Shown here: positions 23,608 to 30,211 of the stretch, piece after piece
Layout: every line of letters starts with the position of its first letter
Numbering within the stretch: position 1 is the first letter of the stretch
Assembly: GCA_964568345.1 (NCBI GenBank)
Contig: CAZMPG010000013.1
Location: 1 to 30,211 of the forward strand
Reading direction: 5' to 3'
From: UBA12088 sp964568345
GTDB lineage: Bacteria; Patescibacteriota; Minisyncoccia; Phycocordibacterales; UBA12088
Length of the DNA: 30,211 bases
Notes under the pieces: generated by a model
Seen by the model: the letters and a program-made list of their open reading frames with translations, nothing else
What the model was told of the DNA's origin: nothing
Database searches by the model: none
Translations under genes and position numbers: made by a program

Positions 23608-23634
23608 CAAAACGCCGGTCTTGCCGGCGTTTTG
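23608..23634 (+). terminator. intrinsic terminator of the Ig-repeat gene
   Basis: CAAAACGCCGG (23608-23618) pairs exactly with CCGGCGTTTTG (23624-23634). The T-run is inside the 3' arm, followed by TATTAT. It lies 20 bp past the stop. Confidence 0.85.
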
Positions 23635-23653
23635 TATTATCGTGCGTCCGCTG

Positions 23654-23659
23654 TATAGT
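23654..23659 (+). promoter_or_regulatory. -10 box of tRNA-Ile(UAU)
   Basis: TATAGT with a possible -35 TTGTAT (23632-23637, 16-nt spacing). It ends 8 nt before the tRNA 5' end, so transcription would start at about the first tRNA base. Confidence 0.6.
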
Positions 23660-23667
23660 GTCCTCAC

Positions 23668-23740
23668 GCGCGCATAGCTCAGTCGGTAGAGCGGTCGTCT
23701 TATACACGATTGGTCCCAGGTTCGAGTCCTGGTGCGCGCA
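23668..23740 (+). tRNA. tRNA-Ile(UAU)
   Basis: A complete cloverleaf: acceptor GCGCGCA/TGCGCGC, D arm GCTC/GAGC, anticodon stem GTCGT/ACGAT (one G-U pair) with loop CTTATAC (anticodon UAU), T arm CCAGG/CCTGG, discriminator A at 23740, no encoded CCA. UAU reads AUA. Most bacteria instead use a CAU tRNA modified by TilS, so this anticodon is uncommon. A hairpin element follows directly. Confidence 0.9.
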
Positions 23741-23895
23741 CCGAAGCAGGGCGGAGGTGCCGCACAGCACCATCCGGGGGATGGTGCGTCAGGACTCGAA
23801 AACCTTGTGAGCTGTTTTGCGAGTGCGAAGCACGACGCAAAAGAGTCACAAGGTGTACTGAACCTGTAAGGTTCGAGTCCAGGGTAGCGCGCACC
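23741..23895 (+). repeat. tRNA-linked hairpin element 2 (behind tRNA-Ile UAU)
   Basis: Same plan as the element at 2768: hairpin A with loop GGG (23767-23787), antisense T-arm (23790-23804), long hairpin B closed by ACCTTGTG/CACAAGGT (23802-23854), GAACC/GGTTC hairpin, then a sense T-arm copy (23869-23880) and a partly decayed acceptor end. Against element 1, hairpin A changes C to T and G to A in paired positions. The antisense/sense segments match this tRNA (GACTC/GAGTC), not tRNA-Ile(GAU). Confidence 0.85.
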
Positions 23896-23957
23896 GAAGC
23901 AGGGCGGAGGTGCCGCACAGCACCATCCGGGGGATGGTGCGTCAGGACTTGAAAACC
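23887..23957 (+). repeat. partial tandem copy of element 2
   Basis: 71 bp repeating 23734-23804 with one mismatch, at a period of 153 bp. It contains the tRNA 3' end, hairpin A and the antisense T-arm, and stops where hairpin B would begin. The recG stop codon (23965-23967) follows 8 bp later, so the element has run up against the end of recG. Confidence 0.85.
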
Positions 23958-23964
23958 GCACCGG

Positions 23965-26124
23965 TCACTCAAAATGCAGCCGCTCCCGCTGCGCCGCGAG
24001 AGCGGTGGCGAGGGTAGGGAATCGAGCGAGGGTGGGGTCCTCGGCAACGAGGCGGAGCGCTTCGGTGCGCGCCGCCTCGACCATCTTGAGGTTTTTCAAA
24101 GCCTCCATGCCGAGGTCGGTGAGGCCCGACTGGCTTCTGCCGTAGAGCTCGCCCGGGCCGCGGATCTTGAGGTCGAGCTCGGCGAGCTCAAAGCCGTTCC
24201 GAGCCCTCGCGAGCGCCTTGAGGCGCGTACTCACCCCTCCCTCGGTCGCAAGGACGAAGCAGTACGCTTGGTGCGTGGAGCGTACGACGCGGCCGCGGAG
24301 CTGGTGGAGCTGCGCGAGACCGAAGCGTTCCGCCCCCTCGATGACGATCACCGTCGCATTTGGTACGTTGACCCCCACCTCGACGACCGACGTCGCGACG
24401 AGTACGTCGGTCTCATGCGCGAGGAATGCGCGCATCGCAGCATCTTTCTCAGCGGGCTTCATTTGCCCGTGGAGCGCCGCAATACGGTAGCCCCCCAGTT
24501 CGTGCATGCGCAGGTGTGCTGCTTCCGCGAGTACCGATTTCGTCTGCACCGCGAGCTCTTTCGTGGGGTCGGGCTCCTCAATGCGCGGGCAGATCACGTA
24601 CGCCTGCCTTCCCTGGTCGAGCTCGCGGCGTACCGCAGTGTACATGGCGGCACGGCCACTCCGCTCGACAACCTCGGTGATCACCCGCTTCCTCCCCGGC
24701 GGCATGTCGCCGAGCACGGTGAGGTCGAGGTCGCCGTAGAGGGTGAGTGCGAGGGTGCGGGGGATGGGGGTGGCGGTCATCGAGAGGAGGTGGGGCAGTG
24801 CGCCATCTTTCCGCACGAGTGCTTGGCGCTGGAGCGTTCCGAAGCGGTGCTGCTCGTCAATGATGACGTAGGCGAGGTCGCGGAAGCGCACCGCGTCGCC
24901 GAGGAGCGCGTGGGTGCCCACGAGGAAAGCGAGTTCGCCGCGCTCCGCCATGCGCACGAGCTGTGCGCGGGACACCGCCGTAGCCTTGCTCGGCTCGGTC
25001 TTCGAGGGGAATTTCTTGCAACCGGAGCCGGTCATAAGGCCGAGCGAGAGCCCGGTGTGGCGGAAGAGGTCGCAGAACGATGCGAAGTGCTGCTCCGCGA
25101 GTATTTCGGTCGGCGCCATGTACGCGACCTGGAGCGCCGCCGAGGGGCGTCCGAGGGGTGCTGTCGTCACGACCGCGTACGCGGTCGCCGCAGCGACAGC
25201 GGTTTTCCCCGAGCCGACATCCCCCTCGAGGAGCCTACTCATCGCTGGCGGCTGTGCCATGTCGCCGAGTATCGCCGCTACGGCGTGCTCCTGGCCTTCC
25301 GTGAGGGTGAAGGGAAGGGTGGCGATGAACGCCCGCGCCTTTGCTGCGCCATCGGGGATACCGATGCACGGTGCGCGGTCGGTCTCGCGGCGGCTCAATT
25401 GCTTGGCGATTTGGATCACGAAGATCTCCTCGAAGGCAAAGCGCTTCCGTGCTGCCTCGGCGTCGCGCTCGTGGCGCGGCTCGTGCACCCACACGAGCGC
25501 CGAGGCGAGGGAGGGGAGCTTGTACCGCGTGCGTACGGCATCGGGGAGGGGGTCGTCCAGCGCCTCATGAACGTGCGCGTGGAGGAGCTTCGCTACCGCG
25601 TGGCGAAACCAGCGCGAGGTGATCCCGACGCTCTCTGGATAGACCGCGATGAGCTTTTCCTCCGCTGCTCCGTTCCCCTGGGCAAACATGGTGTCTGCAT
25701 CGTGCGTCGGCAGCGCCTCGACCTGCTCCACCTCCGGGTTGGCAAGGTAGGGCGACTGCGCCCCCTCGACCCTACCCGATACGCGCACGAGCGCCCCGTC
25801 CGCGAGCATCCTGGCGATGTAGGGCTGGTTGAACCACATGAGCTTCACCTTGCCGGTGCCGTCTTCAAGCCATGCTTCGCTCATGAGCCGCTTACTCTTC
25901 CACGCCAGCCGTGCCTCCGGCTTGCGGAGCACGCCGTAGAGCACGACCGTGCTGCCGTGCGCGATGCCCGCTATGGAGCGCGTGTCGCCCGACTGGTCGT
26001 AGCGGGCGGGGACGTGGTAGAGGAGGTCGCGGGTCGTAAGAATGCCGAGCCGTGCGAGCGCACGCTTCTGGGCTTCCCCGAGGCGGAAGTACCGCGCAAC
26101 AGGCGCATCAGGCGTCGGCTCCAT
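23965..26124 (-). CDS. recG: ATP-dependent DNA helicase RecG
   Basis: 719 residues, normal for RecG. The N-terminal wedge/OB domain (VPARYDQSGDTRSI, then GTVVLYGVLRKPEARLAWKS-like) is followed by a superfamily 2 helicase core: Walker A LEGDVGSGKTAVA, DEQH box (VIIDEQHRFGT), motif III SMTATPIPRTL and motif VI QLRGRVVRS. RecG remodels stalled replication forks and Holliday junctions. It starts at 26124, with TATACT 6 nt upstream on the minus strand. The gene is enclosed by tRNA-linked elements on both sides. Confidence 0.96.
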   Translation of the reverse strand: MEPTPDAPVARYFRLGEAQKRALARLGILTTRDLLYHVPARYDQSGDTRSIAGIAHGSTVVLYGVLRKPEARLAWKSKRLMSEAWLEDGTGKVKLMWFNQPYIARMLADGALVRVSGRVEGAQSPYLANPEVEQVEALPTHDADTMFAQGNGAAEEKLIAVYPESVGITSRWFRHAVAKLLHAHVHEALDDPLPDAVRTRYKLPSLASALVWVHEPRHERDAEAARKRFAFEEIFVIQIAKQLSRRETDRAPCIGIPDGAAKARAFIATLPFTLTEGQEHAVAAILGDMAQPPAMSRLLEGDVGSGKTAVAAATAYAVVTTAPLGRPSAALQVAYMAPTEILAEQHFASFCDLFRHTGLSLGLMTGSGCKKFPSKTEPSKATAVSRAQLVRMAERGELAFLVGTHALLGDAVRFRDLAYVIIDEQHRFGTLQRQALVRKDGALPHLLSMTATPIPRTLALTLYGDLDLTVLGDMPPGRKRVITEVVERSGRAAMYTAVRRELDQGRQAYVICPRIEEPDPTKELAVQTKSVLAEAAHLRMHELGGYRIAALHGQMKPAEKDAAMRAFLAHETDVLVATSVVEVGVNVPNATVIVIEGAERFGLAQLHQLRGRVVRSTHQAYCFVLATEGGVSTRLKALARARNGFELAELDLKIRGPGELYGRSQSGLTDLGMEALKNLKMVEAARTEALRLVAEDPTLARFPTLATALAAQRERLHFE

Positions 26125-26130
26125 GGCGGC

Positions 26131-26136
26131 AGTATA
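26131..26136 (-). promoter_or_regulatory. -10 box of recG
   Basis: TATACT on the minus strand, 6 nt before the ATG at 26124, which implies a leaderless message. Confidence 0.65.
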
Positions 26137-26196
26137 GCACCGTTTCTGCGGTCATTGTCGGGAGGTTGAAAACGATATAGACTGGGGAACGGCACG

Positions 26197-26245
26197 AATG
26201 GGTGTGCTCCGAGGTCGAAAGCGCTCGACGCGAGATCGAGCAAGG
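26197..26245 (+). pseudogene. degenerate tRNA-Ser(CGA) remnant
   Basis: Positions 26211-26229 match the D-arm to anticodon-stem part of the intact tRNA-Ser (AGGTCGAAAGCGCTCGA core), and TCGAG closes the anticodon stem. The loop is CGCGAGA, so U33 is lost, and the acceptor GGAGGGG is missing. It cannot be a working tRNA. Confidence 0.6.
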
Positions 26246-26248
26246 TGA

Positions 26249-26396
26249 GAAATGCTGGGAGCATTTCGCAAGACCTTGTGAGCTGTTTTCAAGCGCATGG
26301 CGCGCAGAAAAGAGCCACAAGGTATACTGCTCCCGTAGGGAGAACACCTTCGAAACATAAGGGGTGACCCTTACGAAGGGAATGGCGCACAACAGG
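26249..26396 (+). repeat. tRNA-linked hairpin element 3
   Basis: Hairpin A with new sequence but the same GGG loop (GAAATGCT/AGCATTTC, 26249-26267), then hairpin B with the conserved ACCTTGTG/CACAAGGT ends (26273-26323). Its middle stem changed to TTTTC/GAAAA and its tip to GCGC-ATG-GCGC, so pairing is kept. Behind it are CTCCC/GGGAG and a nested CCTTCG...CGAAGG hairpin (26347-26379), with a piece resembling the tRNA-Ser variable arm. Confidence 0.75.
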
Positions 26397-26404
26397 TGAC
26401 ATAG

Positions 26405-26472
26405 TACGGAGGGGTGGCTGAGAGGTCGAAAGCGCTCGACTCGAAATCGAGTAAGGGTAACACCTTCGAGGG
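26405..26472 (+). pseudogene. truncated tRNA-Ser(CGA) copy
   Basis: 68 nt identical to 26682-26749, covering TAC plus the tRNA from the 5' end to the first strand of the T-stem (GAGGG). The T-loop and 3' acceptor are replaced by another sequence from 26473, so no standard cloverleaf can close. It could be a split or interrupted tRNA gene, but a broken tandem copy is simpler. Confidence 0.75.
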
Positions 26473-26675
26473 CTGGGAAGCGGTCCGGTCTTGAGGGCAC
26501 TACGGAGTAGAGCCTTCAAGACCGGAAGCAAGCAAACTGCTTTGCTTGCGTTCGGTTCCCAGGGCCGGAGCGATCCGCGGCAGGCGGACGCGAGGCGGGG
26601 TCGAGAGTGCTTAGGATTTGAGGAGTGGAGCGACGAATAATCCTTAGCAACTCGTGACCGAATCCCGAGAGAACA
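26473..26675 (+). repeat. tRNA-linked hairpin element 4
   Basis: Starts inside the T-arm of the truncated tRNA-Ser copy. It holds CTGGGAA...TTCCCAG as outer arms and a long stem (CCGGTCTTGAGGGC with GCCTTCAAGACCGG). It then has hairpin B of the second type (26605-26653) with CTTAGGATT/AATCCTTAG, compensated against CTTAGTGTT/AACACTTAG in the next element. It ends in GACCGAATCCC, a fragment of the tRNA-Ser T-arm. Confidence 0.7.
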
Positions 26676-26684
26676 ACTACATAC

Positions 26685-26769
26685 GGAGGGGTGGCTGAGA
26701 GGTCGAAAGCGCTCGACTCGAAATCGAGTAAGGGTAACACCTTCGAGGGTTCGAATCCCTCCCCCTCCG
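26685..26769 (+). tRNA. tRNA-Ser(CGA)
   Basis: A class II tRNA with a long variable arm: acceptor GGAGGGG/CCCCTCC, anticodon stem CTCGA/TCGAG with loop CTCGAAA (anticodon CGA, reads UCG), T arm GAGGG/CCCTC with TTCGAAT, discriminator G at 26769. CCA is not encoded. It is the only intact one of three tandem tRNA-Ser-like copies. Confidence 0.95.
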
Positions 26770-27102
26770 CAATGAATTCACGAGGATGGATGGGAACCAT
26801 CCGAGTGAGTCATCATTGCGTGAGAGGGGAGGGATTCGAAAGCCGGAGCACCGGGTCCCCACCCGAAGCGAAGCGAGGGAAGGGGCTGCGAGGCGGGGTC
26901 GAGAGTGCTTAGTGTTTGAGGAGCGTAGCTCCGGAGAACACTTAGCAACTCGTGACCGAATCCCTCCCCCTCCGCAGGTCGAAGCGCGGTGGAGATACTG
27001 CGGAAGGGAGCACGGTGCCTGTGCACCCTGCGTGGGGAGATCATCGGGAGAGCGAGGAAGGGGTAATACTATGACACACGAAATGGCGATAAACTGTACG
27101 TA
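26767..27102 (+). repeat. tRNA-linked element 5 = left direct repeat of the island
   Basis: 336 bp, nearly identical to 29824-30158. It opens with a three-part hairpin (GCAATGA/TCATTGC enclosing GATGG/CCATC). An antisense copy of the tRNA-Ser T-arm and acceptor follows (26824-26840), then hairpin B of the second type (26903-26951), then a sense copy of the tRNA 3' end (26957-26975, 19 nt identical to 26752-26770), and a tail with GGTGC/GCACC. It starts on the last bases of the intact tRNA-Ser. Confidence 0.9.
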
Positions 27103-27126
27103 TCCCCGTTTCTCCCAAAAGTATAT

Positions 27127-27146
27127 AAAAAAGACTTGTCTTTTTT
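27127..27146 (+). promoter_or_regulatory. A/T hairpin before the restriction gene
   Basis: AAAAAAGAC and GTCTTTTTT form a perfect 9-bp stem with a 2-nt loop, ending 11 nt before the ATG at 27158. It could be an operator or an attenuator; in restriction-modification loci such sites often delay expression. Confidence 0.45.
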
Positions 27147-27157
27147 CATAAAATAAT

Positions 27158-27787
27158 ATGCAAATTATTAAAGATATTGTAAAAATGGTTCGAGACGGGC
27201 TTTTTCTTGCCGCAAGTAGATCATACGGAGAGCAATATGTTGAGCCATTTGTAAGAAAAAAGTACGGTTTTAATGAGCCACTTAGCAATGACCACGACGC
27301 CACAGACAAAGATGGTAAGCGGTATGAGATTAAAGCGTGCAAAGTACTCAAGGCGACTGACAACGGCAAGAAATTGAAGACGATACTTGACCGAATACTT
27401 TTTGAGAATACCAACCTGGAGACAAATAGGTTGATACCTTTTGCCGATTGTAAAACTGCTGATTATTTAGCAAATGTTCAGAATGTAAAAAGAGATCATT
27501 TTGATTACCTTATTTATGTTCTTCTTTTCAGTGACTGTGCTAAAATATTCTTTGCAGGACGAGAGGATATCTATACGGGCAATTTTACGAACTGGAGTGA
27601 CAAGCACGGTCGTTATGATGAAGTTGGGAAGAGTGGTCAGTTTGGTATTACAAAAAGTAATATACAATGGCATATAGATAACAACCTTAAAGATACTGTC
27701 ACTTATGAAGAAATGACAAAAATCTTTCAAGAATTATCAGACGAACATGACATTAGTAATAAACACAACAATACAAAATCGGTCTAA
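27158..27787 (+). CDS. putative type II restriction endonuclease
   Basis: 209 residues. NDHDATDKDGKRYEIKA (residues 44-60) has the acidic residues and the E57-I58-K59 triplet of a PD-(D/E)XK nuclease core. It lies directly before and overlaps by 41 bp a DNA adenine methyltransferase, the usual restriction-modification layout. It should cut unmethylated DNA at the site its partner protects; the recognition site cannot be predicted. The gene is AT-rich (by eye about 35% GC) against GC-rich neighbours, so it was probably acquired. The nuclease call rests on one motif plus context. Confidence 0.72.
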   Translation: MQIIKDIVKMVRDGLFLAASRSYGEQYVEPFVRKKYGFNEPLSNDHDATDKDGKRYEIKACKVLKATDNGKKLKTILDRILFENTNLETNRLIPFADCKTADYLANVQNVKRDHFDYLIYVLLFSDCAKIFFAGREDIYTGNFTNWSDKHGRYDEVGKSGQFGITKSNIQWHIDNNLKDTVTYEEMTKIFQELSDEHDISNKHNNTKSV

Positions 27788-29366
27788 GCATCTCAGATTA
27801 AACTCTGAGCACACAATTCCAATTCATTGCATAAAAGAACCCGAAGTTTTTCAATTTTTACAGTCCTTATTTGATTACAATGCTTCGAAAGAAGATTTAT
27901 TGTTTTCTATCGGTTGTGTATTATTAAAAGGAAATAAAAACCCATCAGTAAAAAAATTCCTTTCAGAATACAATTTTCGCAAAATAGATGTTGCCAATAT
28001 TCCTCAAAATGAATTTGATATTCTTGGGACAGTATATCAGTATCTAAACTCAAAAAGAGAAAACCTTGAAAAGGGCTCATTTTATACGGGAGGCGAAATT
28101 GCGGAAGATTTTGTTAGTGATTTAGATTTTTCTGATGGACAAGTTATTTTTGATCCTGCATGTGGCTCAGGTTCATTTCTATTTCGCTCAAATGCTCCAG
28201 CAGAGCAAATCTATGGAATAGATAATGATCCGATTGCGATAATGATTGCGAAGTTCAATTATTTTATTAAGTACCCCCAAGCAAAATATCCAAATCTTTA
28301 TTGTGATGATTTTTTTGATTGGTTTTCAAGAAATCAAGACAAAAGATTTGATTATATTATCGGTAATCCTCCTTATGGAGCAAACCTAGATTTATCAAAA
28401 ATCCCCACAAAACATGTTTTTTCTGGAGAGAGTTTCTCATATTTCATTGAGATTGGGTACAAATTGCTTAAGAAGGATGGGATTTTTAGATATTTGTTAC
28501 CCGAGGCAATACTTAATGTAAAACGGCATACAGATGTCCGAGATTTTATACTTGAACACACAAATCTAAAAAGAATTAAGAAATATACTAAGAAATTCTC
28601 TGGTGTAATGTCTGATGTGTTCATGGTGGAACTCAATCATTCGGCTAGTCACCAGATGCTTTTCATAAATAAGGTCACAACAGTTATTCCAAAGGATATA
28701 TTCAAAAGTTTACAGAATCATATTTTTGTACATCTCACCGATCAAGATATAGCGATTATAGAAAAGGTAAATAACCTTAAAAAATATAATCTATCTACTA
28801 GCATCTTTGGGCTAGGAGTGGTCACTGGTGACAACAAAACAAAATTATTTGATAGCCCTAGACCAAATTCCGAACATATTTATACAGGAAAAGAAGTTGA
28901 AAAATATAAACTACTTTCACCGAAGAATCATATTATTTTTGATAGGGACAATTTACAACAGGTTGCTCCCGATGAGATTTATAGAGCCCCAAAGAAACTT
29001 GTATATAAAACGATAAATAAATATTTAAAAGTTGCAATAGACACAACTGGATCACTAACTAGCAATAGCGCAAATATTATTATTCCGAAAATACCGCAAC
29101 TGGATATTTACACGATAATGGCATTTTTGAACTCCACTCTGTATTCATATTTGCACTTTAAACTGTTTGGTGGAGTAAATAAAATTGCAAAAGAGAACTT
29201 AATGGCTTTACCGTTTCCTGGGATTACTGCCGAGGTTAATTCAATAATTAAGGAATTGGCAAAAGACGCGATACAGCGAGGAAATGATGAATATTTGCAA
29301 AAATATATCAATCAAGATGTTTTTGGACTTACAGGCGAAGAGATTGAATATATTCAGAAGTTTTGA
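27747..29366 (+). CDS. DNA adenine N6-methyltransferase (type II, TaqI-like layout)
   Basis: 539 residues. Motif X GSFYTGGEIAEDFV (110-123), motif I DPACGSGSF (136-144) and motif IV NPPY (207-210) give the gamma-class order. A C-terminal part (about 300-530) with IFGLGVVTGDNKTKLF and a late NIIIPKI...LNSTLYSYLHFKLFGG resembles TaqI-type target-recognition domains. It transfers a methyl group from S-adenosylmethionine to adenine N6 at the site its partner would otherwise cut. The frame overlaps the nuclease gene by 41 bp; a start inside that overlap further downstream is possible. Low GC matches the nuclease gene and marks a transferred unit. Confidence 0.92.
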   Translation: MTLVINTTIQNRSKHLRLNSEHTIPIHCIKEPEVFQFLQSLFDYNASKEDLLFSIGCVLLKGNKNPSVKKFLSEYNFRKIDVANIPQNEFDILGTVYQYLNSKRENLEKGSFYTGGEIAEDFVSDLDFSDGQVIFDPACGSGSFLFRSNAPAEQIYGIDNDPIAIMIAKFNYFIKYPQAKYPNLYCDDFFDWFSRNQDKRFDYIIGNPPYGANLDLSKIPTKHVFSGESFSYFIEIGYKLLKKDGIFRYLLPEAILNVKRHTDVRDFILEHTNLKRIKKYTKKFSGVMSDVFMVELNHSASHQMLFINKVTTVIPKDIFKSLQNHIFVHLTDQDIAIIEKVNNLKKYNLSTSIFGLGVVTGDNKTKLFDSPRPNSEHIYTGKEVEKYKLLSPKNHIIFDRDNLQQVAPDEIYRAPKKLVYKTINKYLKVAIDTTGSLTSNSANIIIPKIPQLDIYTIMAFLNSTLYSYLHFKLFGGVNKIAKENLMALPFPGITAEVNSIIKELAKDAIQRGNDEYLQKYINQDVFGLTGEEIEYIQKF

Positions 29367-29823
29367 GACCATTACTCGCTCTGGAGGCACCAAGCGAACA
29401 CACACAACGCCGAAGCAGCCAGCGCGAGCGAATGCGAGCGGGCTATGCGAAGGCGGTTGTGAGTGGTTCGCGGAGTACAGAGTTACCACCAAACGCGGAT
29501 AGCAGAGCGCCTCGGTCGCCGTGAGGGCGGAGAAAAGAGCAAACAAAAATGTTAAAATTAGATTGCTCTTTTCGGAGACTGAAACGGCGAAGCAAAACCA
29601 AAAATTTCCTTTCCATTTCTTTTTCCGCTTCGCGGCGGAGGGGTGGGGGGAGGAGGCGCGAGAAAAATGCAAGGAAATTTTTTGGTTTTTGCACACGCGA
29701 GTCCGCGAGCGTGTCCGAGGCGCATTGGTTCGCTTCACCACGCAATCGGAGCGTACAAGACAGTTTCAAGCCACCACGCGCTCCGCGCGTGCGAAGTGGG
29801 TTCGCGCAAAGGCTAATACATCA
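29367..29823. repeat. inverted-repeat-rich tail of the island
   Basis: 457 bp without a credible gene. Visible pairs are GAAAAGAGCAA (29532-29542) with TTGCTCTTTTC (29563-29573), a likely terminator for the methyltransferase gene; arms 29592-29611 and 29671-29692, matching over about 20 bp with two 1-nt gaps; and GCGCCTCGG (29507-29515) with CCGAGGCGC (29715-29723), which encloses the others. CGAACACACACAACGCC near 29393 also partly matches the opposite strand near 29450-29470. The nested order suggests one large folded structure. Confidence 0.5.
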
Positions 29824-30158
29824 CCGCAATGAATTCACGAGGATGGATGGGAACCATCCGAGTGAGTCATCATTGCGTGAGAGGGGAGGGATTCGAAAGC
29901 CGGAGCACCGGGTCCCCACCCGAAGCGAAGCGAGGGAAGGGGCTGCGAGGCGGGGTCGAGAGTGCTTAGTGTTTGAGGAGCGTAGCTCCGGAGAACACTT
30001 AGCAACTCGTGACCGAATCCCTCCCCCTCCGCAGGTCGAAGCGCGGTGGAGATACTGCGGAAGGGAGCACGGTGCCTGTGCACCCTGCGTTGGGAGATCA
30101 CCGGGGAGCGAGGAAGGGGCAATACTATGACACACGAAATGGCGATAAACTGTACGTA
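29824..30158 (+). repeat. tRNA-linked element 6 = right direct repeat of the island
   Basis: 335 bp, matching 26767-27102 at an offset of 3057 with a few substitutions and one single-base gap near the right end. It keeps the hairpins and the antisense and sense tRNA-Ser segments (hairpin B at 29960-30008), but no tRNA-Ser stands before it. Similarity stops at GTACGTA in both copies. Confidence 0.92.
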
Positions 30159-30211
30159 CTTAAATTCCACTCTGAAACGCAACACGTAATACAGCACAAT
30201 ACCTGTCGGGA

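Noticed and set aside
23605..24047. Minus-strand frames across tRNA-Ile(UAU) and element 2
   Set aside because: They are translations of the antisense strand of a tRNA (SRNRTWD-like and RTRTWD-like peptides), a common annotation artefact.
23974..26169. 731-codon plus-strand open frame opposite recG
   Set aside because: It is fully antisense to recG, whose helicase motifs are intact, and its composition is that of a shadow frame.
26786..27151. Open frame inside the direct repeat (also at 29549-30130)
   Set aside because: It runs through tRNA-derived antisense and sense segments and hairpins. The repeat is better explained as structured RNA or DNA.
29367..29823. Retron or group II intron
   Set aside because: The structured RNA region is suggestive, but there is no reverse transcriptase gene nearby and no domain V-like motif was seen.
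2768..30158. CRISPR array as an explanation for the repeats
   Set aside because: There are no short regularly spaced repeats with unique spacers and no cas genes; the copies are tied to tRNAs.

Overview
This window looks like chromosomal DNA of a Candidate Phyla Radiation (Patescibacteria) bacterium, probably of the Parcubacteria group. The grounds are a very divergent 16S rRNA gene interrupted by a group I intron, compact GC-rich genes (by eye about 60% GC) and leaderless-looking gene starts. The exact lineage is inference.

Layout. 1-2382: 16S rRNA, entered part-way, split by a group I intron (about 531-1660) that encodes a LAGLIDADG endonuclease. A tRNA-Ile(GAU) follows, but no 23S gene. 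2768-2917: the first of a family of hairpin-rich elements that sit directly behind tRNA genes. 2968-4485: three small minus-strand genes, two of them similar two-helix membrane proteins, with two copies of one terminator. 4579-7529: a cobalamin riboswitch followed by a DUF4430 protein and a large surface protein with DUF4430, Ig-like and alpha-toroid domains, resembling a transcobalamin in pieces. 7538-11476 (minus): two SPFH/band-7 proteins, a DEDD exonuclease and HisRS. 11500-14456 (plus): TruB, a DUF192-like exported protein, a small unknown protein and a GH15-like glycosidase. 14493-19372 (minus): an ADP-forming acyl-CoA synthetase and a two-subunit 2-oxoacid:ferredoxin oxidoreductase, which together convert 2-oxoacids to acids with ATP yield. 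19438-23588 (plus): FtsH and a surface protein with five Ig-like repeats and a lamin-tail domain. 23668-23957: tRNA-Ile(UAU) and its hairpin element. 23965-26124 (minus): RecG. 26197-30158: an array of tRNA-Ser(CGA) copies, broken and intact, with their elements. Inside it sits an AT-rich restriction-modification island (27158-29366) flanked by direct repeats of about 335 bp.

Themes. The 16S gene has compensated changes in its most conserved helices but no recognisable anti-Shine-Dalgarno tail, and many genes have a -10 box only 6-9 nt before the ATG, which suggests a largely leaderless translation style. The tRNA-linked elements carry an antisense and a sense copy of the T-arm of their own tRNA around a covarying hairpin. 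I do not recognise them as a described family. The window has no transposase, integrase, reverse transcriptase or CRISPR array.
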